Assembly: GCA_032209605.1 (NCBI GenBank)
Contig: JASFXZ010000026.1
Span: forward strand, 6,758,001-6,822,000
Reading direction: 5' to 3'
DNA: 64,000 nt
Source: Mactromeris polynyma
Taxonomy: Eukaryota > Mollusca > Bivalvia > Venerida > Mactridae
Shown: positions 59,200-64,000 of the stretch, piece after piece
How positions within the stretch are numbered: the stretch's first letter is position 1
Layout of the letters: each line of letters starts with the position of its first letter
Made by a program: the position numbers and the translations under genes
The notes under the pieces: model-generated
Told to the model about the DNA's origin: nothing
The model's input: only the letters and a program-made list of their open reading frames with translations
Databases searched by the model: none

Positions 59200-60780
59200 A
59201 ACTGAAAGAATGGGGTCTGGATCAAACAATGTGTAAAGTCTACTATAATCATTGTAAATATGTTTGCTTAGCTGTTTGAATGCATGCATGTGATTGTATG
59301 TATAATTGTATGTATACATTATGTTCATGGTGATAAGATGTATATGCTTAAGCCAAATAAACTATTCTGTATTCTGTATAATAAACGAAAAAAGTCACAA
59401 CTAAGTTCACAATGTTTCACCCATCAATGGAAAACGAAATATATAGGAAACAATAACAACGGTGATTATTCATCATCATCATGTAAATTGTTATTAAATT
59501 TAGTGACTAACACACGAATGTTAGGCAGATATTTACTGTTCAAGTCATTACCTTATCTAACAAATCAATCCAAATTGCGAAGTTTCCATTCTAACGTATT
59601 CTGCTGTGAATCCAAATAATTCCGGTTTCGGTATAATGTAATTACAAGGCTAAAACATAAATATATTTTGCAATTCCCTATATTCCAGTTTTACCGGAAG
59701 TTTACATTCACATGGAAAAATGCTAAAGCGTTTACGAATACATTCCGCATTGCGGCTATTTAGGTCCGAGACGCGTCACTCTGTGGCGATTGTAACAATA
59801 TGTATATGTGAACTCTTAACACTTTTTGAACCGTACATGAATTTATTTAATATGTAAAACGTATCACTTTGATTTTACTTCACACATTATACGAACATTC
59901 TAAGATTTCATGGCACTAGGAACGGTGCTATTCCTGAAATGATATTTCGCAATGAATGCATGTTCCAAATGCATGTACACAATGTGTATCGTTTATCGTG
60001 ATATTTAACGTAATATACTATGTTTATGTATGAAAATCCACATACGATCTGAAAAATGAGCAGATATTTATTGTATCTCACAAATATTCAACTAGAAATT
60101 TAATGTATACATTCTAAATCGACTTCGAGTGATAATATCACATTCACGGACGTAAATCTATAGGCCTACATTCTTTACTACTACATGTATTCGAAATGTG
60201 TTTTTTTTATAATCTTCCATCCTGGTACATTTACCAATGATCTCTGGATGCCATTAGATTCATAATTATATATGTGACCACGGCCATTATAAAGCCAAAA
60301 CGAGTTAAGTTAAGCAACTAGGGAGGAATTTTGTCATACGATATTTATGGTCTGTGATTTAATTTTCACTTAATGTTTTTTAATTACCCTTATGTGTAGC
60401 GTATATTTTTCACCTTTTCGGTAAAACAAATCGAGTTATTTGTCCGTGACTGGTATTCAAAGACAAACTCCTAAATTTCCTTGTAATTTACGTTACCAAT
60501 GGATACCTCATTCTAATTGAAAGTTTTATGTATATTTGGAAATGAAAGCAACACCTGAAATATTTTAATGACGTTTATTGAACATGTAACTATAAAAGAC
60601 AGTAACAATCTATGTATTAATAATCATTATTAATGCACTCACATCTTGAATGATAGGAAATAAACATTTCCAAATTTCAGACAGTTTACAAAATATGTTC
60701 AGAGATATTGTCAACATGTATCATTAATAGCCGGAGCAATTTGATGCAATTCAAAAGTAATTTTAAACTAATAAAGACAT
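59200..60780. other. No gene recognised left of the retrotransposon
   Basis: AT-rich flank of the LINE. No exon or repeat array could be supported. The long frame that reaches leftwards to 60708 contains about 25 codons of flank before recognisable LINE sequence begins. Confidence 0.4.
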
Positions 60781-60784
60781 TCCA

Positions 60785-61966
60785 TCAATACTTCGTAGAC
60801 ACCGTCGAGGACTTTGGGTTGACACAGGTGGTAGATGAGCCTACAAGAGGTACGAATTTACTTAATCTTGTCCTGACCAATAGACCGTCAAGCATTTTAA
60901 GGACCGAAGTACTTCCAGGATTGTCTGATCATGATGTAGTCTTTCTCGAGATGAGAGTAACCCCGTGCACAACGACCCAAAGGCAGAGAAAAATCCCACT
61001 GTATAGTAAGACAAATTGGGACCAAATGAAAAAAGATATTACAGAAACATTTGAAGAAATAAAGAACCTGAAAAACACCAATCAGTCAGTAAATGAACTC
61101 TGGAATACCTTTCAAACATCACTTGAAGAGAGCGTAAATAGAAATATACCAACAAAGACCGCACAATCGAAAGACAAATGTCCCTGGGTTACCTTGGATG
61201 TGCGTAAACTAATTAAAAAAAGAGACAGATGGTACAAAAGAATGAAAAAATCTGGAAATTCAACAGACCAAAAAAAGTATAAGGATCTTAAGAGAATTAC
61301 CCAGAGAGAACTAAGAAAAGCCTACTGGAAATATATTGATGGTATTGTAACTCCTGATCAAGATGAAGAACCAAATAGTAACTCTAACAAAAGGTTTTGG
61401 ACATTCATAAAACATAAAAAGTCTGATGGAAATAACATCCCTCCATTGAAGTCGAAAGGACAACTACACTCTGGGTCAAGGGAAAAAGCAAACATTTTAA
61501 ATAAACAATTCCAGGAAGCTTTCTCTGACGACGTAACATTTCAACCACATGAACTCAAGAATCGGTGTAATATGTCGGGTAGTTACAGAAACATCGATGA
61601 TATAACCATCACTGAGACAGGAGTGCTAAAACTTCTACTAAACCTGAAGGTGAACAAGGCTCCAGGACCGGATAACATTTCGCCTAAGGTACTCAAAGAA
61701 CTAGCTCCACAAATAGCTCCCATACTGACAGTCATTTTCAACTATTTATACCAAACTGGAGAAATACCAGCTATCTGGAAAACTGCAAACATTTGCCCGA
61801 TCTATGAGAAAGGAAAAAAATTTGAAGCTGTCAACTATAGACCAGTTTCCCTAACCTGTATATCATGTAAACTTATGGAACACATAGTGACAAGTCACAT
61901 CATGTCACATGCAGATAGACATAACATCTTGTACCCATTTCAACACGGTTTTCGAAGAGGACTATA
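60785..61966 (+). pseudogene. LINE ORF2 fragment: endonuclease end and RT N-terminal half
   Basis: One open frame carries the SDHD end of the endonuclease domain, then a linker. The first RT motifs follow: KAPGPDNISPKVLKEL, WKTANICPIYEKGK, NYRPVSLTCISCKLME and PFQHGFRRG. It is interrupted by TAA at 61964-61966. The frame resumes in a different phase (SCETQLIEFIDD) and shifts again by 62017. It would act with the downstream part as one polyprotein in an intact element. Confidence 0.88.
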
Positions 61967-62016
61967 ATATCTTGTGAGACCCAACTTATTGAATTTATAG
62001 ATGATGTATCCAAAAT

Positions 62017-62829
62017 ATGGACAAAGGCAAACAAACCGACTGTTTAGTGATGGATTTTTCAAAAGCGTTTGATAAAGTTAGCCACTCGCTCTTAGTACAG
62101 AAACTGCAACACTATGGGATCACCGGAAAAACAAATAAGTGGATTGACAGTTTTCTTTCTGACAGAAGCCAGCGTGTATTAGTTGAAGGGGAAACATCTG
62201 ACACTGTACCAGTAACATCAGGAGTACCACAGGGCTCAGTCTTAGGACCAAGTCTGTTCCTGTTCTACATCAACGACATGCCTGTCGGATTAACATCAAC
62301 AGTTAGACTATTTGCAGATGATACCATTGCATATTTGGCAATTACATCAGGCACAGACTGTGGAAGACTACAACAAGATCTCGACAAGCTAGCAAGCTGG
62401 GAAGAAACATGGCTAATGAAATTTCACCCAGACAAATGCAACATCTTATCCATCACCAGAAACAGAAACATCATCCAACAACCCTACTATCTTCGGCAAC
62501 ACAAACTGGAACAAGTCTCTTCTGCTAAATATCTCGGCGTCACCATAACCTCAGATCTGAAATGGACTAATCACATTAATAACATCTGTGGCAAGGCAAA
62601 CAGCACTCTAGGATTTTTGAAAAGAAACCTCAACATTAGCAACAAGAACATCAAAGAGAAAGCTTACAAATCACTAGTCAGACCTACACTTGAATATGCT
62701 TGTACAGTCTGGGACCCATACTCAGTAAATGACATACATAAACTTGAAATGGTACATAGAAGATCAGCTAGGTACGTGCTTAACCGATACCACAACACAA
62801 GGTTGAACATCTTGAATGGAACTCTCTAA
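62017..62829 (+). pseudogene. LINE ORF2 fragment: RT catalytic half
   Basis: It contains DCLVMDFSKAFDKVSH, SGVPQGSVLGPSLFLFYIND and the catalytic FADDT box. KYLGVTITSDLKWTNHI and RPTLEYACTVWDPYS follow. These are the palm and thumb signatures of LINE reverse transcriptases, and the catalytic DD is present. The frame is lost at 62813-62829 just before the WNSLTERR block. That block continues in another frame to a stop at 62980-62982, and after one more shift the frame reaches a final stop at 63081. Confidence 0.9.
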
Positions 62830-63081
62830 CCGAAAGAAGAAAAACAGCGCGACTCAATATGATGTACAAACTAGCAAACGGACTTGTTAACGTTCAAACT
62901 GATGACCAACTGATTCCAAATCAAAGACCATCAACAACCAAGCCTACGCTATTCCATCCTGCGGCACTGCCGTGAGAAAAGAGTCCTTCTACCCGCGTAC
63001 TATCCGGGATTGGAACACCTTACCCACTGGCACCGTGTCCGCCCCGAGTCTTGAGGCATTCAAGGCTCGCTACGTTAAGTG
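62815..63081 (+). pseudogene. LINE ORF2 C-terminal remnant
   Basis: In a second frame the sequence reads EWNSLTERRKTARLNMMYKL up to a TGA at 62980. A third frame then continues YPRTIRDWNTLP and FKARYVK to the stop at 63081. The RDWN.LP block is a standard C-terminal feature of these LINEs. The two shifts confirm decay. Confidence 0.8.
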
Positions 63082-63247
63082 AACACAAACTGTTTTTAAC
63101 CTAGACACTGTAAATTTGTACAGCACAGACTGTTTTTATATAACCAGTGACTTTTGTTCTTTATGATTTTAACGCGCACACCACAAACACGGCAGAATAG
63201 TCAACTTGTTGACGGAGGCCGTTAAACGGTAGAAGTAGAAGAAGATA

Positions 63248-64000
63248 GTAAAACATGCGCTACATTTGATACATTTCTAAGGTAACGTAATTTACACACT
63301 AATATAACACTGGTTCATACATAAAATTAAGCTTGTTTCTATATTTATCTACCAATTCTGGGTATCAACTTCACAACTGAACATCATATTTATGTAATTT
63401 ATCATTTGAAAACTTACAACTATGGGACATCGGGTATATTAAAATCGTATGCCCCTCACAGCTCTTAAACTCGTTTTATTGGAGTTGTGTGTATTACTTT
63501 AATAACACATACATGTTAAAGTCATACATACATAACAAGCATTTACTTAACATGTTTGAACTGTTAAACGTAATCAAAGTAAACAAAACGGTTAATTTTA
63601 GCACACCTCTCCACGAAATTAAGGAATAGCTAGGAATGGTAACGTAATTCACATCACTGGGTTGAGCTTATAATGAATGCACAACATTCATCGAACACCA
63701 ATGTTTATTTATATTTCTACACTAAAGACTACAATTATCAAATAATTGTCAGATTTTTTGATCTTGAACATTTTTCTCATGCCATAGGGGACAGGCTCTT
63801 TAATGATGCATACTATATCTGCCTATTCTCTCTCCATATGGTATCTTCTTTTAATGTAAAGCACCCTTTGCCTTTTCATGTTCCATACGAAATACCCTAT
63901 GGCAAACTATCATGGTTTGTGTCGAGAGCAATGAACTCACCCTCATACCAGTGACCATTATGGATTGCTGTTGATCGGCACAAGTTCTTCGTTCTGAGTA
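63248..64000. other. No gene recognised at right edge
   Basis: A 93-codon open frame at 63673-63954 (plus) has protein-like composition but no motif I can name. The opposite strand also has short exon-like sequence near 63930 with a GTGAGT. Neither is strong enough to call. Confidence 0.35.

Larger units (their letters stand above)
60785..63247 (+). mobile_element. 5'-truncated non-LTR retrotransposon (Jockey/CR1/L2 group)
   Basis: The insert starts within the C-terminal part of an apurinic-like endonuclease domain (GLTQVVDEPTRG, LPGLSDHD). It continues through a full reverse transcriptase and C-terminal region and ends in a GTAGAAGTAGAAGAAG tail. The 5' part (ORF1, most of the endonuclease) is missing, as usual for LINE insertions. 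At least four frame disruptions show it is dead. Clade placement is by motif style only. Confidence 0.9.

Noticed and set aside
63673..63954. 93-codon plus frame near the right edge
   Set aside because: Composition is protein-like but no motif is recognised, and the opposite strand also shows an exon-like GTGAGT. Evidence is insufficient either way.

Overview
The window is animal nuclear DNA: AT-rich, intron-rich and dense in short mobile elements and minisatellites. The only host protein gene I can establish is a metazoan CAMTA (calmodulin-binding transcription activator). The dispersed-repeat style suggests a mollusc, probably a bivalve. That guess rests on general familiarity with such genomes, not on a search. 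Nothing prokaryotic is present.

Layout. Positions 1308-18149 on the minus strand carry 13 coding exons of CAMTA. They run from a candidate ATG at 18149 leftwards, and every intron is bounded by GT..AG. Exon phases agree at every junction, giving 1125 codons before the gene leaves the left edge. In protein order they encode the CG-1 DNA-binding domain, a long Ser/Asn/Gln-rich linker, a TIG/IPT domain, ankyrin repeats and a Ser-rich region. The IQ/calmodulin-binding C-terminus lies outside the window. A second candidate first coding exon sits at 32595-32716 and has the same phase. The donor end of one exon is triplicated (72-bp period), leaving three phase-equivalent splice donors.

Positions 18150-60700 show no other secure host gene. 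They hold minisatellites with periods of 12, 21, 23, 32, 37, 75 and 75 (44+31) bp, plus a 59-bp array further left. Together the arrays cover roughly a tenth of the window. There are also several MITE families: a pogo/Tigger-like one with about ten copies, hAT-like ones and others. A 1.04-kb foldback element lies at 55.6-56.7 kb, and a 2.6-kb element with CATGGT-rich ends and 13-bp inverted termini at 47.2-49.8 kb. tRNA-like SINE heads occur, including a tandem trio at 58.6-59.1 kb.

The right end (60.8-63.25 kb) is a 5'-truncated, frameshifted non-LTR retrotransposon. A small fragment of a different LINE lies antisense in a CAMTA intron at 17.2-17.4 kb.

Most long open frames in the window are artefacts of stop-free minisatellites. 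I found no convincing new multi-gene system. The best leads are the triplicated CAMTA splice donor, the 2.6-kb element with an internal splice-like unit, and the foldback element.
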